Assembly: GCF_024655565.1 (NCBI RefSeq)
Contig: NZ_JANKOF010000034.1
Location: 1-44,557, forward strand
Origin: Nitratireductor sp. ZSWI3
GTDB taxonomy: Bacteria > Pseudomonadota > Alphaproteobacteria > Rhizobiales > Rhizobiaceae
DNA length: 44,557 bases
Direction: 5' to 3'
The position numbers and the translations under genes were made by a program. Of this stretch, positions 15,734 to 24,856 are shown one piece after another. A model generated the notes under the pieces. The model saw nothing but the letters and a program-made list of their open reading frames with translations. It had not been told where the DNA came from and ran no database searches. The stretch's first letter is position 1. Every line of letters begins with the position of its first letter.

Positions 15734-16477
15734 ATGCCAGACGTTGCAGAAGCCCTTAAAACGAAGGCCGCCCCCGAGCAGGACAATGTCCAGCCCATGA
15801 AGGGGCGCGTCGACGCGATCGACCAGGGACGGCTCTATGGCTGGGCCTTCGATCCGGGCGAGCCGGGCGCGCGGCTCGGCATCCGGGTCCTGCAGGGCAG
15901 CCAGGTGATCGCCGAGACGGTGGCCGACCGCAACCGCGCCGATCTGCGCCGCAACGGCATCGGCGACGGCAACCACGCCTTCGAGATCCTGCTGCCGGAA
16001 ACCGCCCTCGCCCGTCCGGCGGAGCTCGTGGTGGTTGCCCGCAACGGCAAGGGCACGGAAGAAAAGCTGCGCGTGCCCAATGCCGACGAGCAGGCCGCCG
16101 AGGCGCTGATCGCCGCTCCCCTCACCCAGGTTCTCGACAAGCTCGACCTGCTGATGGCCGCTCAGCGCCAGTTGCAGGTGTCGCAGCGCTCTTTCCTGCG
16201 CGCACAGCAGATCGACCAGACCGGAGAAGAGACCCAGACCGTCGGGCTGATGGAGATCAGCGATTCCATCGAGGGGCTGGGGACGGAGATCGGCCAGCGG
16301 CTGAACGAGCTCGACGTTCATCTGATGCGGCTCGACGGCGTCATCGGCGGCATGGAGGACAAGATAACCGACCTGCAGAAGCGCTCGGGCAGCGATCTCA
16401 AGCCCGTGCTTCTCCTGCTGTTCGTGCTCGTCGGTTTTGCGGCCGGCGCCGGTCTGGCGCTTTTCGCGACCGTCTGA
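15734..16477 (+). CDS. Tail-anchored coiled-coil protein with a GWxxDP module
   Basis: A 247-residue protein of unknown function. Residues about 24-98 contain the module GRLYGWAFDP (W37), similar to modules in the two large GT2-type proteins of this operon. Residues about 120-215 are helical with heptads and conserved glutamines (LTQVLDKLDLLMAAQRQL; LGTEIGQRLNELDVHLMRL), consistent with a coiled coil. The last 25 residues (PVLLLLFVLVGFAAGAGLAL) form one hydrophobic helix ending three residues before the stop, so it is probably C-terminally anchored with the bulk in the cytoplasm. I infer a scaffold that gathers the glycosyltransferases at the membrane. Confidence 0.7.
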   Translation: MPDVAEALKTKAAPEQDNVQPMKGRVDAIDQGRLYGWAFDPGEPGARLGIRVLQGSQVIAETVADRNRADLRRNGIGDGNHAFEILLPETALARPAELVVVARNGKGTEEKLRVPNADEQAAEALIAAPLTQVLDKLDLLMAAQRQLQVSQRSFLRAQQIDQTGEETQTVGLMEISDSIEGLGTEIGQRLNELDVHLMRLDGVIGGMEDKITDLQKRSGSDLKPVLLLLFVLVGFAAGAGLALFATV

Positions 16478-16496
16478 AGGCAAGGAGCGCTCGTTC

Positions 16497-18740
16497 ATGC
16501 TCGACACCAAGCGGGACAATGCGGCGACACAGCCGCCGGAGGCAGGGCCCGTTGCCCGCGCCAGGACCATGCGCCCCGGCAAGGTCGTCGCCTGTCCGAT
16601 CGATGACACGCTGCTTCTCCTCCTCGGAAGCGGCGGCCCGATGCCGGATGAGGTGGCGGTCGAGTTCAATGACCGTGCCGAGACCCGCACCGCGGCCGCG
16701 CCGCTCACCTGGCACCTTTCAGCGCCGCTCGCCTCCGACACGCACGGCTTCGCGATCCCGGTGCCGACCAGTGCCCGCCAGGGCCCGCTGACGACCATGC
16801 GCATCGTGCACGGCACGCAGCAGGGGCGGCGCTATGTCTTCGCGGCCCGCGCGGCCGGCTTCACGGATGCGGCCGGCATCCTCGCCGAACTTGCCGGCGG
16901 CGATCTTGCGGTCATCCTCGACAGGCTGACGGACAAGCTGACACAGGGCCCGCTCACGCCCGGAAAGCTCGCCGCCGTCACCGCGTTCCTGCAGGCCGGC
17001 GTGCCGGTAGAGGGCCGCCTCGAACTGATCGGCGAGACCCACGGCCCCGATCTCTTCCTGCAGGGGTGGGAGCGTGAAGCCGAGCCGGGCCTCTCGCGCG
17101 CCTTCGTGTGCGGCGCGACGCCGGCCGTCGCCGAATGCGCGCTGGCCGCCTATGCCCGGCCGGACGTTCCCAAGGGCGCCTCGGGCATCATCGGCCTGCT
17201 CACCGGCAGCACACCGCTGAAGGCGCGCGACATCAAGGGGCTTCTCCTGCAACGCAGCAGCGGCTGGCGCTATCTGGCGATGCACGATGCGCGGAGCATT
17301 TGCGGCCCGCTCGAGACGCCGGGCCATATCCGCTCTCTGGTGCTGGACACGCGCGGCACACCGGACGTCCTGCTGCGGCTGCGCTCGGCGGCCAACCGGT
17401 TCGACGGCACCGAAACCGTCTCTAGCCTGCCCCTGCCCGTGCGGATGGGCATCGACGCCGCTTTCGACACCGGCGAGGCACTGCTCGTCTCCGGCTGGAT
17501 GCTCGATCCGGACCGCCACGTCGAGGCGGTGAAACTGCGCGGCCAGGGCGCAGATGCGCGGCTCGACGAGCACTGGACGCGGCTCGACCGGCGCGACGTG
17601 AGCGACGCCTTCGCGGGGGAGCCGCGCTTTGCCGGAGCACTCGATCAGGCGCATCACCTGCACGGCTTCGTGGGTTTCGCGAAGAAGACCGACGCGCTCC
17701 CGGCCTCCCCGCTTCACATCGAGCTGACGCTGCGCGACACCCGCCGCGCCCATCTGCCGCTGACGCCGACCCGCCTTCCCGCCCATACCGCCGCCCTGCG
17801 GCAGATCCGCGCCGTCGATGCGCGCGACTGGGCGCTGTCCGACGTGATCGACCGGCAGATCATCCCGCTGCTTGCGGCCTCGACGAAATCGTCGCCGCAG
17901 GTGACGGACGTGGTCGATTACGGCGCGTTCCGGCGCGCCACCGGTCCGGCCATCATCATCGGCGTCGGCGAGAACGAAGAGCAGGATATCGTTGCGCTGC
18001 TCGGTCTTCTGGCGCTCGACGGCCGCACGCGGCGGGCGCCCATCGTGCTTGCCGTGCCGGCCGAACGCGCTTCACGGATGGCGGCGCGCCTCGAGCGGTT
18101 GACCCGGTTCTACGACCTGCCGCTGCGGCTGGTCTCAGCCGAGGGGGCGAGCGACGTCTACGACCTGTTCGAAGCAGGCGCCGGCGCCGTCTCCTGCGAA
18201 GCGGTGGTGCTGCTGTCCGCCGCCCTCCTGCCGCGCGATGCCAACTGGTATGCGCGGCTGGTCGCCGCCCACGGGCAGGCGCAGGACAGCATCATCGCGC
18301 CGACCCTCGTCTATGAGGATCATTCCGTCCGCTGGGCGGGAAGCTGGGTCGCCGCGCAGGGCGCCGGCAGGCCGCTGGCCGGCCGTTATACCGGCTATCC
18401 GGTGAGCGCCGTCACCGCGCTGAAGATAACGCCGATCGCCGCCGCCGCCCCCGAATGCTGCATCCTGCCGCGCGAGGCGCTGTTTCGCGTCGGCGGCTTC
18501 TCGCACGGCTATCTCGGCTCGCACGAAAAGGGCCTCGATTTCGGCCTGAAGCTCGCTCGCGACGGCGTTCCCTCCTACTGGTTCCCCTCCGTCCAGGTGC
18601 TCGGATCGGGCGAGGCGAGCGGGGCCGCCAACGGCGCGGCCGCGGCGCTGGTCGAGCGCATCGACCGCAAGATCTTCGACACACGCTGGGCGTCGGTCCT
18701 CCTGGACGACGAGGCGTCATCTGCACAGGTCCGCGCATGA
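16497..18740 (+). CDS. GT2-fold protein lacking catalytic acids (probable pseudo-glycosyltransferase)
   Basis: A 747-residue protein; the ATG at 16497 is preceded by AAGGAG at nine bases. It is colinear with the 753-aa GT2 protein at 11359: an unrecognised N-terminal region, a GWxxDP module (W334, about 327-415), then a GT2-like domain from about 500. In that domain the active enzyme's NSD motif (D562) corresponds to LLSAALLP, with alanine at 575. The DYEDSD block corresponds to SHEKGLD, with lysine 678 in place of the catalytic aspartate. The surrounding fold signatures remain (ANWYARLVAAH; FRVGGFSHGYLG). No frameshift or stop breaks the frame and codon use is like its neighbours, so the gene is maintained. 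A structural or regulatory role beside the active paralogue is likely. It overlaps the next gene by ATGA. Confidence 0.75.
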   Translation: MLDTKRDNAATQPPEAGPVARARTMRPGKVVACPIDDTLLLLLGSGGPMPDEVAVEFNDRAETRTAAAPLTWHLSAPLASDTHGFAIPVPTSARQGPLTTMRIVHGTQQGRRYVFAARAAGFTDAAGILAELAGGDLAVILDRLTDKLTQGPLTPGKLAAVTAFLQAGVPVEGRLELIGETHGPDLFLQGWEREAEPGLSRAFVCGATPAVAECALAAYARPDVPKGASGIIGLLTGSTPLKARDIKGLLLQRSSGWRYLAMHDARSICGPLETPGHIRSLVLDTRGTPDVLLRLRSAANRFDGTETVSSLPLPVRMGIDAAFDTGEALLVSGWMLDPDRHVEAVKLRGQGADARLDEHWTRLDRRDVSDAFAGEPRFAGALDQAHHLHGFVGFAKKTDALPASPLHIELTLRDTRRAHLPLTPTRLPAHTAALRQIRAVDARDWALSDVIDRQIIPLLAASTKSSPQVTDVVDYGAFRRATGPAIIIGVGENEEQDIVALLGLLALDGRTRRAPIVLAVPAERASRMAARLERLTRFYDLPLRLVSAEGASDVYDLFEAGAGAVSCEAVVLLSAALLPRDANWYARLVAAHGQAQDSIIAPTLVYEDHSVRWAGSWVAAQGAGRPLAGRYTGYPVSAVTALKITPIAAAAPECCILPREALFRVGGFSHGYLGSHEKGLDFGLKLARDGVPSYWFPSVQVLGSGEASGAANGAAAALVERIDRKIFDTRWASVLLDDEASSAQVRA

Positions 18741-20044
18741 GCGAGAAACTCCGGGTTCTGGTCATTTCCCACGGACACCCGTCCGTCTCGCTGGGCGGCG
18801 CCGAGATCGCCTCCCACAACCTCCACAAGGGGCTGAACACGCTGCCCGACGTGGAATCGGTCTATCTGGCGCGCGTCGGCCATCCCGTTCCCCGGCATGG
18901 CACTTCGGCGCTGATGAGCCTGCGCCTGGCCGACGACGAGATCCTGTTCCATGCCGACGACTACGATCATTTCTACCTGTCGAACAACGACACGGAGGCG
19001 ATCCGCGACGATCTCCTGCGCTTCGTCCACGACCTCAACCCGCAGGTGATCCACTTCCACCACATATTGGGGCTGGGGCTGGAGACGCTTTACGCCATCC
19101 GCAGGGCGCTGCCGGATGCGGCGATCCTGGTGACCTTCCACGAATATCTGTCGATCTGCCACAATCACGGGCAGATGGTGAAGAGAGGGTCCAACCGGCT
19201 CTGCACGGCGCCCTCGCCCACCGCCTGCAACGCCTGCTTCCCCGACATCTCCGTCGCCCGTTTCCTGAAGCGGGAGCGCTTCGTGCGCGAGATGCTCGGC
19301 CTGGCCGACGCCTTCATCTCGCCGAGCGCCTTTCTCGCCGAAAAATACGCCGAATGGGGCATCGACGCCGAAAAGCTCTCGGTCATCGAAAACGGCATCG
19401 TCACCGACGAGGCGGCGCCGGTGCGCGAGGCGACGGGCGAGACGCCGCGCCGCAACCGCTTCGCCTATTTCGGCCAGATGACGCCCTTCAAAGGGGTGGA
19501 CGTGCTGATCGACGCCGTCCGGCGGGTGCCGGAGGAGATCTGGGGCGAGGATTCGCGCCTGATGATCTTCGGCGGCAATCTGGAGAACCAGCCGCCCGAG
19601 TTTCAGGACCGCCTGAAAAAGCTGATCGAGGACGCCGGACGCCGCGTCCGGTTCTACGGCGCCTATCGGAATGCCGACATGCCACGGCTGATGCGCTCGG
19701 TCGACTGGGTGGTGCTGCCCTCCATCTGGTGGGAGAACTCGCCGGTGGTCATCCAGGAGGCCCTGCAGCACCGCCGGCCGATGATCTGCTCCGAGCTCGG
19801 CGGCATGGCCGAGAAGGTGCGGCCCGGGGAGGACGGGCTGCATTTCCGCGCCGGCAGCGTCGAGGACCTCGCCGACCGGCTGTGCGAGGCGCTCGGCGAA
19901 CCGCGCCTGTGGACCCGGCTGCGCGACACGATGCGCGCGCCGACCAGCCATGTCGACTGCGCGCACCAGCATGCCGATCTCTACCGCCGCCTGCTGGCCG
20001 GACAAGCCGCGAGCGCCGGGATGGCGCTGTCGCGCGCGGTGTGA
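18737..20044 (+). CDS. GT4 glycosyltransferase with a four-cysteine insert (second paralogue)
   Basis: A 435-residue GT-B enzyme. N-terminal block VLVISHGHPSVSLGGAEIAS; then FHEYLSICHNHGQM with cysteines continuing in NRLCTAPSPTACNACF, the same spacing as in the paralogue at 14459. The donor domain has FAYFGQMTPFKGVDVLIDA near 240 and the E-x7-E signature in PSIWWENSPVVIQEA near 330. It is coupled to the preceding gene by an ATGA overlap, and the pyruvyl transferase follows after 23 bases. It is expected to add one sugar of the repeat unit; which sugar cannot be told from sequence. Confidence 0.84.
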   Translation: MSEKLRVLVISHGHPSVSLGGAEIASHNLHKGLNTLPDVESVYLARVGHPVPRHGTSALMSLRLADDEILFHADDYDHFYLSNNDTEAIRDDLLRFVHDLNPQVIHFHHILGLGLETLYAIRRALPDAAILVTFHEYLSICHNHGQMVKRGSNRLCTAPSPTACNACFPDISVARFLKRERFVREMLGLADAFISPSAFLAEKYAEWGIDAEKLSVIENGIVTDEAAPVREATGETPRRNRFAYFGQMTPFKGVDVLIDAVRRVPEEIWGEDSRLMIFGGNLENQPPEFQDRLKKLIEDAGRRVRFYGAYRNADMPRLMRSVDWVVLPSIWWENSPVVIQEALQHRRPMICSELGGMAEKVRPGEDGLHFRAGSVEDLADRLCEALGEPRLWTRLRDTMRAPTSHVDCAHQHADLYRRLLAGQAASAGMALSRAV

Positions 20045-20067
20045 AAGACGCCCTGAGGAGGAAAACC

Positions 20068-21255
20068 ATGGCACGTATTCTCGTAATGATCCCCTCGGGC
20101 GAGGTCTACGATCACGACAATGTCCGCTGGTACGCGCATCACGACATCCAGCGCAACATCAACAACTACCACAACATCGGCGACGCCTTCGTCTTCGATT
20201 CCTCGCTGAAGCTCTTGAATTTCGAGAAGCTGGGCGTGTTGGAGATCCGCACCGTCGACGAGGCGGCGATCGACCGGGCGCGCGAGGAGTATGACTACGT
20301 GTTCCTGCGCGGCTCCAACTACATCCACGAATCGATGAACTGGGAGCAGGCGGTACCGATCCTGAAGCGGCTCGGCCTGCCGGTCATCGGCTTCGGCATC
20401 GGCGCGCAGGCCCCCGTCAAGCACAAGCTGCAGCTTTCTCAGGAGACCAGGACGCTGCTGCATCTGATGGCCGATTCCACCGCGTCGATCGGCGTGCGCG
20501 GCGCCCATTCGGCGCAGGTCCTGTGGGACATGGGCATCCGCAACGTCCGCATCATCGGCTGTCCGACAGCCTTCCGGCGCAACGACCCGGACCTGCGCAT
20601 CACGCTGCCGCCGCTCGACAGCGTGCGCGACGTCGGCATCACGATCCGCCGCGAGGTCTCGCCCGCCTACGCCAACGACATCGCCCGCTATCTCACCTTC
20701 CATCGCGACCTCGTCAAGGCGGCCGCCGGCCGCTTCAACACCGTGCTCATGGCGCAGGGCGAGATCGAGGAGAAGAAGCTGGTGATGGGGACAGACGAGC
20801 AGCAGGCGGAAGCGATCGCCTCGCTCAGATCCAACGACTGGGCGTCGGCGTGGTATTTCGACGCAACGATGGAACGGCTTTACCGGGAGCGGCTTTTCTA
20901 TTCGGACGTGGTCGCCGACTACGAGCAACTGGTGCGCACCAGGGACCTCGTGCTCGGTTACCGCCTGCACGGAAACCTGATGGCGCTCGCCAACGGGGTT
21001 CCCGCCATCTACTTCACCTACGACAGCAGAACGATCGAATTCGCCGAGACATATCAGATCCCGAGCTTCAACATCTTCAAGAACAAAGAGTTCAGACTTG
21101 AGGAATACTGGGACCAGGCACTGTTCAACAAATACAACCGCGCCTGGTACCAGACCTATGGCGAGATGCACCGATTCCTCACGGAAAACGGCGTCGCGCA
21201 CAAGATGATCGACACCGCCAAATCAATCAAAGAACCCGTCCGTAAGGTCGCTTGA
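20068..21255 (+). CDS. Polysaccharide pyruvyl transferase family protein
   Basis: A complete 395-residue protein; GAGGAGG lies seven bases before the ATG. It begins ARILVMIPSGEVYDHDN. The family region follows, with FLRGSNYIHESMN near 95, PVIGFGIGAQAP near 120, IGVRGAHSAQVLWDMGI near 155, IGCPTAFRR, and the conserved C-terminal YRLHGNLMALANGVPAIYF near 305. These match PF04230 proteins (WcaK/CsaB), which transfer pyruvate from phosphoenolpyruvate to sugars. Together with the partial gene at 1-795 the locus has two such enzymes, one on each arm, as expected for a pyruvylated polymer with two modified positions or two steps. The acceptor is not known. Confidence 0.84.
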   Translation: MARILVMIPSGEVYDHDNVRWYAHHDIQRNINNYHNIGDAFVFDSSLKLLNFEKLGVLEIRTVDEAAIDRAREEYDYVFLRGSNYIHESMNWEQAVPILKRLGLPVIGFGIGAQAPVKHKLQLSQETRTLLHLMADSTASIGVRGAHSAQVLWDMGIRNVRIIGCPTAFRRNDPDLRITLPPLDSVRDVGITIRREVSPAYANDIARYLTFHRDLVKAAAGRFNTVLMAQGEIEEKKLVMGTDEQQAEAIASLRSNDWASAWYFDATMERLYRERLFYSDVVADYEQLVRTRDLVLGYRLHGNLMALANGVPAIYFTYDSRTIEFAETYQIPSFNIFKNKEFRLEEYWDQALFNKYNRAWYQTYGEMHRFLTENGVAHKMIDTAKSIKEPVRKVA

Positions 21256-21272
21256 ACAGAAGGGTAAGCACC

Positions 21273-22160
<888 letters not shown>

Positions 22161-22166
22161 CGGAAT

Positions 22167-22200
22167 TCGCCGGGGCGGTCCTTCGCGACTGCCCCGGCGA
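22167..22200 (+). terminator. Stem-loop ending the exopolysaccharide operon
   Basis: The arms TCGCCGGGGC (22167-22176) and GCCCCGGCGA (22191-22200) pair perfectly. The stem can extend four more pairs inward, including one G-U, to a 6-base loop. It starts six bases after the galU stop. No T-run follows, so termination may need Rho, but this is the evident end of the operon. Confidence 0.55.
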
Positions 22201-22263
22201 TCGCACCGCCTTCCCGGCGGCAGGCACAGGCGTCTGTTTTTCTCCCGAGCCGGCGATTTGGTC

Positions 22264-22292
22264 TTGCGCCGGCAGGGTTGTTTCTGTAGGGC
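22264..22292 (+). promoter_or_regulatory. Possible tRNA promoter
   Basis: TTGCGC, a 17-base spacer and TAGGGC lie 12 bases before the tRNA start. The -10 element is weak; the call depends mainly on spacing and on the need for a start between the galU hairpin and the tRNA. Confidence 0.3.
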
Positions 22293-22303
22293 TTCTCGCG
22301 GTT

Positions 22304-22380
<77 letters not shown>

Positions 22381-22487
22381 TTTTTCTCTTTCTCATCGAC
22401 AGGCCGCCGCCGGATTTTCGGCGGGTGAATGGCGACCCCGCCATGAGCGGGGCTGATGCGCCAAGGCACAAAAAATGCAGGCCCGCC

Positions 22488-23486
22488 TTACCGTCCGGCT
22501 GCCGGCATCGGCGCATCGCTCGCCGCGCGCAGCCTGGCCGTTTCGCCGATCATGTTGAACAGCACCTGCGAGCTCGGCGACAGCGGGCGCTCGGCGTGGC
22601 GGATCAGCGAATAGGGAGCAACGGCGAAATCGGCGCTGACCGGCAAGGCGACGATGCGGCCGCTCAGCCCCTCCTCGTGGGCATAAAAATCCGCCACCGC
22701 CCTCGACACCGGCGCGATGGCATTGGACTGGCTGATATAGGCGAGCGTCAAGAGCAGGGAAGACGTGCTGATGGTCTTGTCGGGCAAGGGGACGCCCCTG
22801 GCCATCAGATGATTCTCGGCGGTGCGGCGCAGCAGGCCGCCGCGCGGCTGCACCACCCAGTCATAGGCGACGCACTCCTCGAGGCTTATCTGCCGGCGCC
22901 GCGTCAGCGGATGGTCGCTCCTGACGATGAGGGCGATCGGCTCGGGCGCGATCTCGACGGAGACGAACATTTTGGGGTCGAGATCGCCCAGGATGCGGCC
23001 GATGAAGAAGTCCGAACGCGCCGCAAGCAGATCCTCGGCCAGCCGGTCGCTGGTGTCGACCGTCACTTCGATCGAGATCTTCGGATGGGTCAGCCGTGCC
23101 TGACGCAGAGCCGGAAGCACGACATCGAGCGCCGGTGCGGTGACCGCGCCGATCGACACCGTCCCCTCGCTGCCCCGCTCCATTTCCGACAGCTCGCGCG
23201 CCGCATCGCCGAGCCCCTGCAGGATGGCGCGGGCGCGCAGGGCGAGCCGCTCCCCGTAAGGCGTCAGCACGATGCCGCGCGCATGGCGGCCGTGCAGCGG
23301 CACGCCGACGATCCTCTCCATCTCGCCCACCAGCCGGGAAGCCGCCGGCTGCGAGATGGCGAGCTGCGCGGCAGCAGCGCTCATGCGCCCCGTCTCCTTG
23401 AGCGAGGCGATGAGCCGCAAATGGGAGAGCTTGAGCCCCTTACGAATGAGCGCGTCGCTGCCGATCGTCATCGGCGCATCAGGCAT
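22488..23486 (-). CDS. gbpR: LysR family regulator (GbpR-like) divergent from chvE
   Basis: A 332-residue LysR-type protein. The DNA-binding helix-turn-helix lies at about residues 18-77 (KLSHLRLIASLKETGRMSAAA; SQPAASRLVGEMERIVGVPL). The effector domain follows from about 100 to 310 (VSIGAVTAPALDVVLPAL; PEPIALIVRSDHPL; YDWVVQPRGGLLRR). The ATG at 23486 has AAGG three bases before it. It is transcribed away from chvE, separated by 249 bases containing a LysR-box-like sequence. In Agrobacterium the LysR-type GbpR lies divergent from chvE and controls it in response to galactose-type sugars; the name is given on family and position. The ligand is presumably L-arabinose, D-galactose or a derivative. 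Confidence 0.82.
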   Translation of the reverse strand: MPDAPMTIGSDALIRKGLKLSHLRLIASLKETGRMSAAAAQLAISQPAASRLVGEMERIVGVPLHGRHARGIVLTPYGERLALRARAILQGLGDAARELSEMERGSEGTVSIGAVTAPALDVVLPALRQARLTHPKISIEVTVDTSDRLAEDLLAARSDFFIGRILGDLDPKMFVSVEIAPEPIALIVRSDHPLTRRRQISLEECVAYDWVVQPRGGLLRRTAENHLMARGVPLPDKTISTSSLLLTLAYISQSNAIAPVSRAVADFYAHEEGLSGRIVALPVSADFAVAPYSLIRHAERPLSPSSQVLFNMIGETARLRAASDAPMPAAGR

Positions 23487-23507
23487 GGACCTTACCTCGC
23501 AATCTGT

Positions 23508-23523
23508 ATATCAAATCTGGTAT
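23508..23523. promoter_or_regulatory. LysR-box-like operator between gbpR and chvE
   Basis: ATATCAAATCTGGTAT is an imperfect inverted repeat (6 of 8 pairs; ATAyCArATyTGrTAT). It has the T-N11-A layout usual for LysR-type regulators and lies 22 bases before the gbpR start and ahead of the chvE promoter candidate. It also forms part of a direct repeat of TATATC. Confidence 0.5.
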
Positions 23524-23544
23524 ATCATGATGGTCATATTGCAT

Positions 23545-23573
23545 TTGACCGGCATAACACAAGCCCATAGGAC
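23545..23573 (+). promoter_or_regulatory. Candidate chvE promoter
   Basis: TTGACC, 17 bases, TAGGAC. The -35 element matches five of six consensus bases and the -10 is weak, as expected for an activated promoter. The LysR box lies 22 bases upstream. The remaining leader of about 160 bases to chvE shows no gene or clear structure. Confidence 0.4.
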
Positions 23574-23735
23574 AGTGTCGTTCGAGAGGGTACGGCCAGA
23601 CGCCATGCCCCCGCGGCAAGGGAGGAATCGGCGCGGCAACGGCGGCAACCGGGGGAGCATGCCCGTTATCCGACAGCAGTAGCCGTCCCGGCGATCCCGC
23701 CGCGCAGTTCACATGTTCCAATTTGGGAGGATTGC

Positions 23736-24803
23736 ATGAGACTTTTAAAAGGCGCCCTGGCGGCGACCGCGATAGCCATCGCGGCGTTCGCTCACCCCGC
23801 GGCGGCACAGGACAAGGGGACGGTCGGCATCGCCATGCCGACCAAGTCGTCCGCGCGCTGGATCTCCGACGGCAACAGCATGGTGGAGCAGTTCGAGAAG
23901 GCCGGCTACGCGACGGACCTGCAATATGCCGAGGACGACATCCCCAACCAGCTCGCCCAGATCGAGAACATGATCACCAAGGGCGTCAACGTGCTGGTGA
24001 TCGCCGCCATCGACGGCACCACCCTGTCCAACGCGCTCGCCAACGCCAACGCCGCCGGCATCAAGGTGATCGCCTATGACCGGCTGATCCGCGACAGCGA
24101 GCATGTCGACTATTACGCCACCTTCGACAATTTCAAGGTGGGCGTGCAGCAGGCCAACACGCTGGTCGCCGGGCTCGAGGAGCGCTTTCCGGACGCGCAG
24201 CCATGGAACGTCGAGCTGTTCGGCGGCTCGCCGGACGACAACAACGCCTACTTCTTCTACAACGGCGCCATGTCGGTGCTGCAGCCGCTGATCGATTCGG
24301 GCAAGATCGCCATCGCGTCCGGCCAGATGGGCATGGATACGGTCGGCACGCTGCGCTGGGACGGCTCGGTCGCCCAGGCGCGCATGGACAACCTCCTGTC
24401 GGCCAACTACACGGACAAGCAGGTTCACGGCGTTCTGTCGCCCTATGACGGCCTGTCCATCGGCATCATCTCCTCGCTCAAGGGCGTCGGCTACGGCTCC
24501 GGCGACCAGAAGATGCCGATCGTCAGCGGACAGGATGCGGAGGTGCCCTCCGTCAAGGCGATCCTGCGCGGCGACCAGTATTCGACGATCTTCAAGGACA
24601 CGCGCGAACTCGCCCGCGTCACGGTAGGCATGGTCAACGCGGTCCTCGGCGGCGGCGAGCCGGAGATCAACGACACGAAGACCTATGACAATGGGGTCAA
24701 GGTCGTGCCGTCCTACCTTCTGGAGCCTGTGCCGGTAACGGCCGCCAACTGGGAGGAAGTCCTCGTCGGCAGCGGGTACTACACCCAGGCCCAGATCCAG
24801 TAG
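23736..24803 (+). CDS. chvE: Periplasmic sugar-binding protein ChvE
   Basis: A 355-residue substrate-binding protein with a signal peptide ([19 protein letters not shown], cleavage after AAAQ at about 25). The mature part begins [20 protein letters not shown], followed by [23 protein letters not shown] near 90, [20 protein letters not shown] near 115 and [13 protein letters not shown] near 168, all typical of the ChvE/multiple-monosaccharide family. GGGAGG lies six bases before the ATG. It delivers arabinose, galactose, glucose and related sugars to GguAB. In Agrobacterium ChvE also presents sugars to the VirA sensor; no vir genes are visible here. A stem-loop after the gene probably keeps its mRNA level above that of the permease genes. 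Confidence 0.93.
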   Translation: MRLLKGALAATAIAIAAFAHPAAAQDKGTVGIAMPTKSSARWISDGNSMVEQFEKAGYATDLQYAEDDIPNQLAQIENMITKGVNVLVIAAIDGTTLSNALANANAAGIKVIAYDRLIRDSEHVDYYATFDNFKVGVQQANTLVAGLEERFPDAQPWNVELFGGSPDDNNAYFFYNGAMSVLQPLIDSGKIAIASGQMGMDTVGTLRWDGSVAQARMDNLLSANYTDKQVHGVLSPYDGLSIGIISSLKGVGYGSGDQKMPIVSGQDAEVPSVKAILRGDQYSTIFKDTRELARVTVGMVNAVLGGGEPEINDTKTYDNGVKVVPSYLLEPVPVTAANWEEVLVGSGYYTQAQIQ

Positions 24804-24818
24804 TCGTAAAAAGCGATC

Positions 24819-24841
24819 GCGGGAGGCGCACAGCCTCCCGC
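24819..24841 (+). other. Intercistronic stem-loop between chvE and gguA
   Basis: GCGGGAGGC (24819-24827) and its exact complement (24833-24841) enclose a 5-base loop, 15 bases after the chvE stop. No T-run follows, so it is more likely an mRNA 3'-end protector or partial terminator than a full stop. Such elements behind binding-protein genes are known to raise the ratio of binding protein to transporter. Confidence 0.6.
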
Positions 24842-24856
24842 CTGCGAGGCAGCACG

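Noticed and set aside
22411-22452. Two short hairpins between tRNA-Pro and the LysR gene as terminators
   Set aside because: Stems are only 6 bp and no T-run follows in either direction; such structures are expected by chance in GC-rich DNA.
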